Assembly (NCBI GenBank): GCA_049446715.1
Contig: JBMTQX010000002.1
Coordinates: 1-64,000, forward strand
From: Eutrophocola sp049446715
GTDB lineage: Bacteria > Pseudomonadota > Gammaproteobacteria > Pseudomonadales > Pseudohongiellaceae
Direction: 5' to 3'
Length of the DNA: 64,000 bases
In this document: positions 53,427 to 61,581 of the stretch, piece by piece
How positions within the stretch are numbered: the first letter of the stretch is position 1
Layout: each line of letters opens with the position of its first letter
Position numbers and translations under genes: made by a program
Notes under the pieces: model-generated
The model's input: the letters and a program-made list of their open reading frames with translations, nothing else
Told to the model about the DNA's origin: nothing
Database searches by the model: none

Positions 53427-54395
53427 ATGCACGAACGCGACCTTGAACTCTTTCTGCACCTGTCCCGTAGTCTCAACTTCAGCCGTACCAGCGAAGCCTG
53501 CCACATCACGGCCTCCAGCCTGAGCCGGGTGATCAAGCGCCTGGAGGAGCGGGTGGGGCATCAGTTGTTTGAGCGGGATAATCGCCGGGTCCGCATCACG
53601 CCGGCCGGGCAGCAGTTCCGGGAATATGCCGAGCAGTCCCTTAACCATTGGGATGCCCTGCAGGACCAGCTCGCCCAGGACAAGGGTATGCTGGCCGGTG
53701 AAATCAGTATTTTCTGTTCTGTGACAGCCAGTTACAGCTTTCTCTACGACCTGCTCAGCGAATTTCGCCGCGAATATGCTCAGGTCGAGATCAAGCTGCA
53801 TACTGGCGATACCGCCACCACGATCGAGCGTATTCGCCAGGAACAGGAAGATGTGGGCATTGCCGCCATTCCGCCCCAGGTGCCAGCCAACCTGGCGGTA
53901 CAGGAGATCACGCAGACCCCGCTGGTGTTCATCAAGCCGAAAAACGATCTGCATCTGCGTCATGCCATCAGCGACAGCGGCGATATCCTCTGGGACCGCA
54001 TGCCGATGATCCTGTCTGAAACCGGCCTGGCGCGCCAGGAGGTAGACCAGTGGTTCCGGGCCCGTCAAGTGGCACCGGTCATCTACGCCCAGGTGGCGGG
54101 CAATGAAGCCATAGTCAGCATGGTCAGCCTGGGCTTTGGCGTGGGGCTGGTGCCGAAGCTGGTGGCGGAAAACAGCCCGCTGGCCGAGAAAATCGAGTTT
54201 GTGGCAGCGCGCCCGGCGTTGACGCCGTTTTCCGTGGGACTGTGCACCCTGAAACGCAAACTCTCCAGCCCGACCATTCGCGCCTTCTGGGAACTGGCCG
54301 CGCGATCCCTGCGGGACAAGGAAGACCTTGCACCGGGGGACAAAACCGGTGACATGACCCGGCCACCGGGGCAGGGGGCGCGAAAACGGGCCTGA
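53427..54395 (+). CDS. ilvY: LysR-family activator IlvY
   Basis: 322 residues. The N-terminal winged helix (1-62, LFLHLSRSLNFSRTSEACHITASSLSRVIKRLEE in part) is followed by the inducer-binding domain (VASY-like TASYSFLYDLLSEF, AIVSMVSLGFGVGLVPKLV). Divergence from ilvC and the overall match identify IlvY, which senses acetolactate or acetohydroxybutyrate and activates ilvC. The last 30 residues (DLAPGDKTGDMTRPPGQGARKRA) are a non-conserved polar tail. Confidence 0.92.
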   Translation: MHERDLELFLHLSRSLNFSRTSEACHITASSLSRVIKRLEERVGHQLFERDNRRVRITPAGQQFREYAEQSLNHWDALQDQLAQDKGMLAGEISIFCSVTASYSFLYDLLSEFRREYAQVEIKLHTGDTATTIERIRQEQEDVGIAAIPPQVPANLAVQEITQTPLVFIKPKNDLHLRHAISDSGDILWDRMPMILSETGLARQEVDQWFRARQVAPVIYAQVAGNEAIVSMVSLGFGVGLVPKLVAENSPLAEKIEFVAARPALTPFSVGLCTLKRKLSSPTIRAFWELAARSLRDKEDLAPGDKTGDMTRPPGQGARKRA

Positions 54396-54431
54396 ACCCG
54401 TATAATCGGTTCTCCCTAAGGGAGGAAACCC

Positions 54432-55394
54432 ATGTCTGACCAGGACAATGCCCACAACGGCGAGTACAACAGCAACGGCGAGGAAGAAGGCGAATCCATC
54501 CTGCTGATTGATGATCACGAAGAAGTGGTCTCGGAAGGCGGGCGCAAGGTCCGGCGTCGCGGCATATACCTGCTGCCCAACCTGTTGACGACGGGTGCGA
54601 TGTTTGCCGGTTTCTATGCGGTGATTGCTGGCATGGGCGGCGATTTTCGCCAAGCCTGTGTCGCGATCATCGTGGCCATGTTCCTGGACGGCCTGGACGG
54701 GCGCGTGGCGCGCCTGACTAATACTCAGAGTGCCTTTGGCGCCCAGTACGACTCCCTTTCGGACCTGATTGCCTTCGGTGTGGCACCGGCCCTGATCTGT
54801 TTCAGCTGGGCGCTGTCCTCCCTGGGCAAGGCGGGCTGGACGGTCTGTTTCATCTATGTCGCCTGTGCGGCGTTGCGCCTGGCCCGGTTCAATGTGCAGC
54901 TGGGTACCCAGGACAAGCGTTTCTTTGTCGGCCTAGCCAGTCCCTCGGCAGCCGGCCTGGTCGTGTTTATGGTCTGGGCGCTGTATGAAAACCAGGTGGA
55001 GCCGACCGGCTTCATTGCCTTGCTGGCTGCGGTCATCACGTTCGCTGCCGGTGCGCTGATGGTGGTCAATATCCGTTACTACAGCTTCAAGGACCTCGAC
55101 CTGAAAAACCGGGTGCCGTTCATTGCCATGATCCTGGTGATCCTGGTGTTCGTGATTGTGTCCTGGGATCCCCCCATTGTGTTGTTTTCCATGGCGATCA
55201 TTTATGCCCTGTCAGGGCCGGCCCGCGCGCTCTACACGCGCCGGGAAACCCTGTTCAGCGCCTCACCCTTTGGCCGCCCAGGCAGCGAAGATATAGCGCT
55301 GGCTGGTGACGCGGATCAGGCTGACTCTCCCGTTGTTGCAGACTCTGACGATACCGTTACCGAGACCGATAAACAGAAAGAGCAGGAACTTTAG
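54432..55394 (+). CDS. pssA: CDP-diacylglycerol-serine O-phosphatidyltransferase
   Basis: 320 residues. The CDP-alcohol phosphatidyltransferase motif is complete: Asp89-Gly-x2-Ala93-Arg94, Gly103, Asp107, Asp111 (DGRVARLTNTQSAFGAQYDS). Eight or so membrane segments follow RRRGIYLLPNLLTTGAMFAGF, the usual start of the type II PssA. It makes phosphatidylserine for phosphatidylethanolamine. A hydrophilic, acidic N-terminus (1-40) and an acidic C-terminal tail (DADQADSPVVADSDDTV) are extra. GGAGG lies upstream of the ATG. Confidence 0.93.
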   Translation: MSDQDNAHNGEYNSNGEEEGESILLIDDHEEVVSEGGRKVRRRGIYLLPNLLTTGAMFAGFYAVIAGMGGDFRQACVAIIVAMFLDGLDGRVARLTNTQSAFGAQYDSLSDLIAFGVAPALICFSWALSSLGKAGWTVCFIYVACAALRLARFNVQLGTQDKRFFVGLASPSAAGLVVFMVWALYENQVEPTGFIALLAAVITFAAGALMVVNIRYYSFKDLDLKNRVPFIAMILVILVFVIVSWDPPIVLFSMAIIYALSGPARALYTRRETLFSASPFGRPGSEDIALAGDADQADSPVVADSDDTVTETDKQKEQEL

Positions 55395-55565
55395 GGAAAC
55401 TTTTTGCAAACGGCCGGTCAGGCTTTTATAAGGGCGCGATCGGGTTTATGGTAAGACGACACCTGCGATGTTGTAACAAATCCGGCGTGGCCGACTCCAA
55501 GACAGTCCATGCCGTGAAGACAGTGCCTGTGACCAGCAGGACGCCTGTCGGCGAAAACGAATAAC

Positions 55566-55595
55566 AGCGACTACAAGCGACTACAAGCGACTACA
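55566..55595 (+). repeat. Three tandem copies of a 10-bp unit (AGCGACTACA)
   Basis: Three perfect copies end 12 nt before the msrP ATG, just upstream of its ribosome site (GAGAGCAAAG). One helical turn per unit keeps the copies on the same DNA face. Confidence 0.85.
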
Positions 55596-55607
55596 GAGAG
55601 CAAAGCC

Positions 55608-56654
55608 ATGATTATCAAGACGCGCAAGGAAATTCCTTCATCAGAAATCACACCGGAGTCCGTCTACCGTGAGCGCCGCAAGTTTCTGAAGAGCGGGGCT
55701 AACCTCGCCCTGGGGGTCGGTGCTGCCGGTACCGGCCTGATGTCGCCCACGGCCCGTGCCCAGGTCGGGGATGCCCTGTTCTCCCGGGCACCCGCCGATA
55801 TCAACCTGGCCTCGCGTCCGGACTGGCTGGTGGAAAAAGTCGCCAATCGGACTGATGCCCCGGCGTCCGGTTCGTTCAACACGGATGAGGAAAAAACCCC
55901 GTTCGATGATGTCACGACCTACAACAATTTCTACGAGTTCGGCACCGGCAAGAGTGATCCGTCCAGCAATGCCCGCGACTTTCGCATTGACCCCTGGTCC
56001 ATCGAGGTTGCCGGGGAATGTGCCAAGCCAGGGACCTACACCCTGGAAGATGTGCTCAAAGCGCATACCTTCGAAGAGCGTGTTTACCGCCTGCGCTGCG
56101 TGGAAGCCTGGTCCATGGTGATCCCCTGGATCGGCGTGCCCATGGCAGCCATCCTCAATCGCTTTGAGCCCAACGGCAATGCCAAGTACGTGAAGTTCAC
56201 CACGCTGGTCGATGGCGACCAGTTCCCGGCGCAGCGCTCGCGCTTTGCCACCATCGACTGGCCTTACCAGGAAGGCCTGCGTATGGACGAAGCCATGCAC
56301 CCGCTGACCCTGATGGCCACCGGTCTGTATGACGACGTGCTGCCGGCACAGAACGGTGCGCCGCTGCGCCTGGTGGTGCCCTGGAAGTACGGCTTCAAGA
56401 GCATCAAGTCGATCGTCAAGATCGAGTTTGTGCGCAACATGCCGAACAACACCTGGAATGACCTGCAGCCAAGGGAATACGGCTTTTATGCCAACGTGAA
56501 CCCCAATGTCAGCCATCCGCGCTGGAGCCAGGCCAGTGAACGCCGTCTGCCCAGCAGCCTGTTCATGCCGCGCCGCATCGACACCTTGATGTTCAATGGT
56601 TACGAGGAAGTGGCGAGCCTGTATGCCGGTATGGACCTGCGGAAAAATTATTAG
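55608..56654 (+). CDS. msrP: Periplasmic protein-methionine-sulfoxide reductase, catalytic subunit MsrP
   Basis: 348 residues with a Tat signal (RRKFLKSGANLALGVGAA). The sulfite-oxidase-fold domain has the molybdenum-ligand Cys164 in YRLRCVEAWSMVIPW, and the pterin-binding features AAILNRFEPNGNAKYVKF, LPAQNGAPLRLVVPWKYGFKSIK (in pieces) and GFYANVNPNVSHPRW are present. It repairs oxidised methionine in periplasmic proteins with electrons from MsrQ. msrQ follows after 194 nt, a wide gap that contains a long inverted repeat. Confidence 0.96.
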   Translation: MIIKTRKEIPSSEITPESVYRERRKFLKSGANLALGVGAAGTGLMSPTARAQVGDALFSRAPADINLASRPDWLVEKVANRTDAPASGSFNTDEEKTPFDDVTTYNNFYEFGTGKSDPSSNARDFRIDPWSIEVAGECAKPGTYTLEDVLKAHTFEERVYRLRCVEAWSMVIPWIGVPMAAILNRFEPNGNAKYVKFTTLVDGDQFPAQRSRFATIDWPYQEGLRMDEAMHPLTLMATGLYDDVLPAQNGAPLRLVVPWKYGFKSIKSIVKIEFVRNMPNNTWNDLQPREYGFYANVNPNVSHPRWSQASERRLPSSLFMPRRIDTLMFNGYEEVASLYAGMDLRKNY

Positions 56655-56683
56655 GGGACAAGGAAAGGTATAAGGGAGGAAAG

Positions 56684-56845
56684 GAGGAAGGGAGAAAACG
56701 AGGAAAGGGCGCCAGTGAAGAAGTCCAGCGTGTTGCCTTTTTTGTTTATGCCTTTGACCCCCAACTCACTGAATGGCTGTTGTCTTGTGATTTGCCTGGA
56801 AAGGCAGATTGACAGTGCGCCCCTTCCTCCTTTTCTCCCTTCCTC
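56684..56845 (+). repeat. Long purine/pyrimidine inverted repeat between msrP and msrQ
   Basis: The purine arm 56684-56712 and the pyrimidine arm 56817-56845 are complementary at 27 of 29 positions and enclose a 104-nt loop. The pyrimidine arm ends three nucleotides before the msrQ ATG, where a ribosome site would be expected. The purine arm is full of GGAGG-like sequences. Confidence 0.8.
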
Positions 56846-56848
56846 GAT

Positions 56849-57487
56849 ATGTTAAAACTGCTTATTAAACCCATCGTCTTCCTCCTCTGTCTGCTGCCGG
56901 CGGCGTACCTGGTGTATGGCGTTTACCTGGCCTTCACGGGCGGTGAAAACCTCTTGGGGCCGGATCCGGCTCAGTATCTGTCGCTGGAAACCGGTGAGTG
57001 GGCGATCAGGCTGCTTATTGCTTCCCTGGCCATTACACCATTGCGCTGGCTGCTGAATATGCCGTCGCTGTTCCGCTTTCGGCGTATGGTCGGTTTGTAC
57101 GCCTACTTTTACATTTTCCTGCACTTGCTGGTTTTTGTGTGGTTCCTGCTGGGCTGGGACTTTTCCGCCATCGGCCGGGAGATCCGTGAGCGTCCCTATA
57201 TCACGATCGGCTTTGCGGCCTTTGTCCTGCTCACGCCGCTGGCAGTCACCTCGTTCAATGTCGCCCAGCGTAAACTGGCCCGCAACTGGAAACGCCTGCA
57301 CCGGCTGACCTATGCCTGTTCGATACTGGCCTGCCTGCACGTGATCTGGATTGTGCGCTCGAGTTATTTTGATGCCGTCCTGTACAGCGGCCTGGTGGTT
57401 TTGCTGCTGGCTTATCGCCTGCTGCGCAGCAAGAGCCGGGCGGTGCAGAAATTCACCTTATTACCGCCGAAGCCGGCCCGGGCTTAA
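56849..57487 (+). CDS. msrQ: Haem-containing membrane subunit MsrQ
   Basis: 212 residues with six membrane segments (starting LLIKPIVFLLCLLPAAYLVYGVY). Haem-ligand His candidates are in YFYIFLHLLVFVWF, KRLHRLTYACS and LACLHVIWIV, as in the ferric-reductase-like domain of YedZ/MsrQ. The FRRMVGLYAYFYIFLH signature is clear. It passes quinone or flavin electrons to MsrP. No Shine-Dalgarno is visible, because the start directly follows a pyrimidine tract that is one arm of a long inverted repeat. Confidence 0.94.
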   Translation: MLKLLIKPIVFLLCLLPAAYLVYGVYLAFTGGENLLGPDPAQYLSLETGEWAIRLLIASLAITPLRWLLNMPSLFRFRRMVGLYAYFYIFLHLLVFVWFLLGWDFSAIGREIRERPYITIGFAAFVLLTPLAVTSFNVAQRKLARNWKRLHRLTYACSILACLHVIWIVRSSYFDAVLYSGLVVLLLAYRLLRSKSRAVQKFTLLPPKPARA

Positions 57488-57589
57488 GGACTTGTCTGAC
57501 CAGGCTTAATCAGTATAATGCGCGTTTCCTGATTTTCGGGGCCTTTTCAATTTCCAGAAAAGCGCCGGTTTTCCGAAACCACTCGAATT

Positions 57590-57694
57590 GGGACTGTGGC
57601 TCAGGTGGTTAGAGCGCACCCCAACGTAGTGATAAAACGTAGTGAAAAAGAGCAGGGTGAGGTCGGAGGCGGCTTTACCTGCAAGTCGACCAGG
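57590..57694 (+). pseudogene. Broken tRNA-Ile copy
   Basis: The first 33 nt (acceptor 5' strand, D arm, 5' anticodon stem) match the intact tRNA-Ile at 57703 except for one base. The anticodon loop is then interrupted: TGATAA survives but is flanked by two copies of AACGTAGTGA. GGGTGAGGTCGGAGG resumes, and unrelated sequence replaces the T loop and the 3' acceptor. It cannot fold as a tRNA. Confidence 0.8.
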
Positions 57695-57702
57695 CAAAAA
57701 TT

Positions 57703-57779
<77 letters not shown>

Positions 57780-57888
57780 ATTTTTGTCGATACAATCCGA
57801 TCCCGGTAATTCTTCCCGTCAGTCCCAGCTCGCCTTTCAGATGGCGTGCGCTTCCGATACGGCTTTTCCGAGTCAGTTACTCGACAGG

Positions 57889-57938
57889 TGAACTGTTCCC
57901 AAATTCCAGATAGGCAATTAAGTTAACTGTCCCCAATC
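57889..57938. repeat. Remnants of the GGGACAGTT...AATT element
   Basis: GAACTGTTCCCAAATT and AATTAAGTTAACTGTCCCC occur within 50 bp. They resemble the arms of the element at 41918-41990 but in direct order and with substitutions. Confidence 0.5.
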
Positions 57939-57956
57939 TACCCTGCACCAAAGAAA

Positions 57957-57993
57957 CAAAAAAACAGCCCGGCATGCGACATGACGGGCTGTT
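57957..57993 (-). terminator. Intrinsic terminator of the arylsulfotransferase-like gene
   Basis: On the minus strand: AACAGCCCG, 13-nt loop, CGGGCTGTT followed by a T-run, 24 nt after the stop. Confidence 0.85.
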
Positions 57994-58016
57994 GGCAAAC
58001 CGACCTTCAGAAAAGG

Positions 58017-59384
58017 TTATTCGACGTGAAAGGTGCCCAGTGTGGGTGGCTCAACCGCTTCTTCCTGCGGTGGCTGCAACTGGGGAATCCAGTCGTAGGG
58101 AATGCGATAGGCGCGATACACCGAATTGGAGCCGCGGCGGCTGTAGGGCGAGGGTGCGTTCATGTATTCCCAGACATTTTCCCCGTCGACCGTGACCTCA
58201 AATATTCTGCCGGGTGCGCCTTCCGTGATCAGGGTATTGCCGTTGGGCAGGCGCTGGGCGCCACTGATGTTGGTGCTGAAAAAGTTCGGGGCGCGATAGG
58301 ACCAGACCACGTCCAGGGAGACCGGGTCAATTTCCAGAATACGCGAGGTTGAACGGGCATAGATGCCGGAGCCGCTGGCGGTGAGGGCGCCGGGCGCGCC
58401 ATAGCCGCTGGAACCGCCGTTGTCGAAAATCATGACATTGCCGGCGCCGGGCAGGCCGGGCGGGATGAAGTGGGCATGATGCTGCCCGATGATCTGGCCT
58501 ATGGCCTGTTCTTCCGGCGAATCACTGAAATCCGGGCCCAGTTGCCATACTACATCGCCATCGCGATTGATGATGGCAATGACACTGGTCTGGCGACTGC
58601 TGATGATGACGTTCTCCGGCGCAAAGCGTTCATCGCCGGCGTCATACCATTGGTTGGGGCCGACATACGTGGCGGAATTGATGTGAAGCCAGTCCATGCT
58701 GCCACGCCCCTGGCTGTACCCGACACCGCGCTGGATGGTATCGCGGGCCTCATCACTGAAACCGAACTGGTCGATATGATCGCCGGCACGCCATTCCCAC
58801 AGGATGTCACCATCAGGACCAACCTCGATCAGGCGATCATCTTCCAGGGTGACCGTGCTGACGTTGGCATCGTCGTGGTTGGTATGGGCAAGAATGAGGG
58901 TGTTGGCGCCTTCGGTCAGCGGCGTAAAACCGGGCGAGTAATAGCCGGCCGGTAAATCGGTGCGCTGCCAGTCATGATGGATGCGTGCGCTGTTGACCGT
59001 CTCACCGTTTTCCAGGGTGACCTGTTCAGCACCGTCAAAGCGCCAGGTCTCACGGCCTTCAAAGTCCTGCTGGACCAGGGCCAGGGCTTCCTGGTGCGGC
59101 GGGAAGGCACCCGTGGTACCGATCACGTTGCCCCCCGGAATAACGCGCGCTGGTCCGCCGGGTGACAGGTTGAAACCATCCCACTCCTTGACGACGTTGC
59201 CGTTCATATCGATCACCAACACCTTCGGGGTATCGAGAATGGACAGGACGTTGTACCCGTTCCAGGTTTTATCCGGCTGGTAGATGGTGGTGCCGGTTGG
59301 ATAGACCGTCGGTGCTGCCATGGCCGCATGCATTGCCGTCAGCCAGGCGCCTGCGGCCAGCAGGGCCGTGTGATGTTTTTTCAT
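58017..59384 (-). CDS. Arylsulfotransferase (ASST)-like secreted protein
   Basis: 455 residues with a signal peptide (LLAAGAWLTAMHAAMA). Propeller-type repeats of the ASST family include DTPKVLVIDMNGNVVKEWDGF, DWLHINSATYVGPNQWYDAG, VIAIINRDGDVVWQLGPDFS, GQHHAHFIPPGLPGAGNVMIFDNGG and RILEIDPVSLDVVWSYRAP. His residues in HHDWQ, DWLHIN and QHHAHF lie where ASST enzymes hold the sulfate-transfer His. Periplasmic ASSTs move sulfate between phenols, but many relatives have no proven activity. Confidence 0.87.
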   Translation of the reverse strand: MKKHHTALLAAGAWLTAMHAAMAAPTVYPTGTTIYQPDKTWNGYNVLSILDTPKVLVIDMNGNVVKEWDGFNLSPGGPARVIPGGNVIGTTGAFPPHQEALALVQQDFEGRETWRFDGAEQVTLENGETVNSARIHHDWQRTDLPAGYYSPGFTPLTEGANTLILAHTNHDDANVSTVTLEDDRLIEVGPDGDILWEWRAGDHIDQFGFSDEARDTIQRGVGYSQGRGSMDWLHINSATYVGPNQWYDAGDERFAPENVIISSRQTSVIAIINRDGDVVWQLGPDFSDSPEEQAIGQIIGQHHAHFIPPGLPGAGNVMIFDNGGSSGYGAPGALTASGSGIYARSTSRILEIDPVSLDVVWSYRAPNFFSTNISGAQRLPNGNTLITEGAPGRIFEVTVDGENVWEYMNAPSPYSRRGSNSVYRAYRIPYDWIPQLQPPQEEAVEPPTLGTFHVE

Positions 59385-59521
59385 GTGAATCCCTAGATTA
59401 CGTTTTAAACATGCTTAATTAATTTAAGTCTTTTTTTAAAACTGCAGTTATTAAAACGCTTTTTTTTAAAATATGCTAATGTCGGACACAACCGAAAACC
59501 CATGAAAAACCGGGATAAATC

Positions 59522-60484
59522 ATGCAGAAAAAACCGCTGGGCAACTCTTCCCTGAATGTCGCGCCGCTGGCGTTTGGTGGCAATGTCTTTGGCTGGACCG
59601 CGGATGAACAACGATCCTTCGAACTGCTGGATACCTTTGTTGGTGCCGGTTTCAACCTGATTGATACTGCCAATGTCTATTCCGCCTGGATACCGGGACA
59701 CCAGGGGGGTGAGTCGGAAACGGTGATTGGCCAATGGCTTAAGCGAGGCAGTGTTACCCGTGACAATGTGGTGATTGTGACCAAGGTCGGCATCAGCATG
59801 GAAGATTCCTTCAATATGGACAAATGCTCGCTCAGTCGTGACAGCATCATGAAGCATGTGGATGATTCACTGCGGCGCCTGCAGACCGACTACATCGATC
59901 TGTACTTATCCCATGTCGATGATGCCAACACGCCCCTGGAAGAAACGCTCGCCGCCCATGATGCCCTGGTGAGGGCAGGCAAGGTCCGTTATATCGGTGC
60001 TTCCAATTACAAAAAGGATCGTCTTGAAGAGGCGCTGAAAGTCAGCGCAGACAACAACCTGGCGTCCTATGTCGCCCTGCAGCCGCATTACAACCTGTAC
60101 CATCGGGAGGACTATGAGGGTGAATTGCAGGATTTCTGTGTCAGCAACAATATCGGTGTGTTCACGTATTTTTCCCTGGCCAGTGGTTTCCTGACCGGCA
60201 AGTATCGCCAGGAAAGCGACCTAGCAGGATCCTCCCGTGGCGAACTGGTCAAAGGGATGCTGAATGCCAGGGGGTATCGCATTCTGGCGGCACTGGACCA
60301 TGTTGCCGGTGAACTGAGCGCCAAACCCTCTCAGGTGGCACTGGCCTGGCTGCTCGCCCAGCCTGGGATTGTGGCGCCAATTGCCAGTGCGACCACCCTG
60401 GCGCAGCTGGAGGAGATCATGGGCTGTGCCAGCCTGGAACTCAGTGCTGCCCAACTCGACGTACTCAATGCCAGCGGCAAGTGA
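59522..60484 (+). CDS. Aldo/keto reductase
   Basis: 320 residues, (beta/alpha)8 fold. The catalytic tetrad is Asp48 and Tyr53 (LIDTANVYSAW), Lys88 (VIVTKVG) and His131 (LYLSHVDD). NADPH-binding residues are expected in GASNYKKDRLEEAL and the C-terminal IASATTLAQLEEI. It is cytosolic, close to the YghZ/MocA-type subgroup; the substrate is unknown. It diverges from the ASST-like gene across an AT-rich 137-bp gap and is followed after 12 nt by a DUF6152 gene, probably in one transcript. Confidence 0.93.
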   Translation: MQKKPLGNSSLNVAPLAFGGNVFGWTADEQRSFELLDTFVGAGFNLIDTANVYSAWIPGHQGGESETVIGQWLKRGSVTRDNVVIVTKVGISMEDSFNMDKCSLSRDSIMKHVDDSLRRLQTDYIDLYLSHVDDANTPLEETLAAHDALVRAGKVRYIGASNYKKDRLEEALKVSADNNLASYVALQPHYNLYHREDYEGELQDFCVSNNIGVFTYFSLASGFLTGKYRQESDLAGSSRGELVKGMLNARGYRILAALDHVAGELSAKPSQVALAWLLAQPGIVAPIASATTLAQLEEIMGCASLELSAAQLDVLNASGK

Positions 60485-60496
60485 GCGCCCGAAAAC

Positions 60497-61486
60497 ATGC
60501 TGAAAGCATTGCTTGTTGCCACCGCGCTAATACCGTTTGCCGTGCAGGCGCATCATGGCAACTTCACCTACGATGGCACGACGGTAGTCATGGTGGAAGG
60601 CGAGGTGCTGGCGTTCCACTGGCGCAATCCGCACGGCTCGGTTCGGCTGCGAACCGATTCCGGCCGGGAGGTCGACATCGAAACGGATGGTCCGTCCCTG
60701 ATCCAGCCCATGGGCACGACCCCGCAGTCCCTGCAGCCCGGTGACCGTGTGGTGGCCTACGCCAGTCCCAGCAACCGCGGCCGGGATCATGAATTCCTGG
60801 GGCGCGAATTCATCAAGGCTGATGGCACCCTGGTCCGTGTGTCAGTCGCCTATGCCCGGCAACAGGCCAGGGCTGACCAGCCCGTGGCAACCTCCGTGCT
60901 GGGCTCCTGGGTGCCGGATCGCACCAATCTGTTTGCCTGGGTGGCCAGCAGTGACAGCTGGGCACTGACCGCGGCGGGGCAGGCCTCCTTTGATGACTAC
61001 GACCCCGATCGTCCTTTTGCCCAGGCCAGCTGCATTGCCGCCACGGCCCCGACCCTGATGATGTACCCGACTGCCAATGTGCTGGTTGAACAGCCGGACC
61101 ACATCGCACTGGATGCCGACTGGATGGGTGCCACCCGTATTCTCTGGACCGACGGTCGTGACCACCCACCGGTTTCAGAGCGCTATTACCAGGGCCATTC
61201 AATTGCCCACTGGGAAGACGGCGAGCTGGTCATCGAGACCACGAACTTCGAGCCCAGTCCTATTGGCCATGTCTTCAGCGTTGCCTCGGGACCAGGCAAA
61301 CGGGTGATCGAACGCCTGGCACTCAATGCCGAAGGTTCATCACTGATGTACCAGTTCACCCTGGAGGATCCGGATTACCTGGCAGCACCAGTCCATGGCG
61401 AATATCAATGGCATTACCGGCCCGATGTACGCGCCAGTAGTGAGCCATGCGATCTGGCAGCAGCGAGTCGCTTTCTGCAGGATTGA
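60497..61486 (+). CDS. Secreted DUF6152-type protein, second copy
   Basis: 329 residues. A signal peptide (LLVATALIPFAVQA) precedes AHHGNFTYDGTTVVMVEGEVL and WRNPHGSVRLRTDSG, the DUF6152 domain. The C-terminal half (ADWMGATRILWTDGR, YYQGHSIAHWEDGELVIETTNF) matches the second domain of the gene at 38262. It is 12 nt downstream of the aldo/keto reductase. Function unknown. Confidence 0.83.
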   Translation: MLKALLVATALIPFAVQAHHGNFTYDGTTVVMVEGEVLAFHWRNPHGSVRLRTDSGREVDIETDGPSLIQPMGTTPQSLQPGDRVVAYASPSNRGRDHEFLGREFIKADGTLVRVSVAYARQQARADQPVATSVLGSWVPDRTNLFAWVASSDSWALTAAGQASFDDYDPDRPFAQASCIAATAPTLMMYPTANVLVEQPDHIALDADWMGATRILWTDGRDHPPVSERYYQGHSIAHWEDGELVIETTNFEPSPIGHVFSVASGPGKRVIERLALNAEGSSLMYQFTLEDPDYLAAPVHGEYQWHYRPDVRASSEPCDLAAASRFLQD

Positions 61487-61581
61487 GACATCCCGGTGAA
61501 TCCGGCCAAATTATACAATGTTCAATTTATGCCTGATCTGAATCCTTGATCCTGTTCAGCTCATTGACTAACGAGGTCACC

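Noticed and set aside
53319..54653. A 444-codon open frame opposite ilvY
   Set aside because: IlvY is clearly encoded on the plus strand with the expected divergence from ilvC.
57590..57694. A tRNA with a self-splicing intron in the anticodon loop
   Set aside because: The insert is far too short for a group I intron, and the T loop and 3' acceptor strand are also lost.
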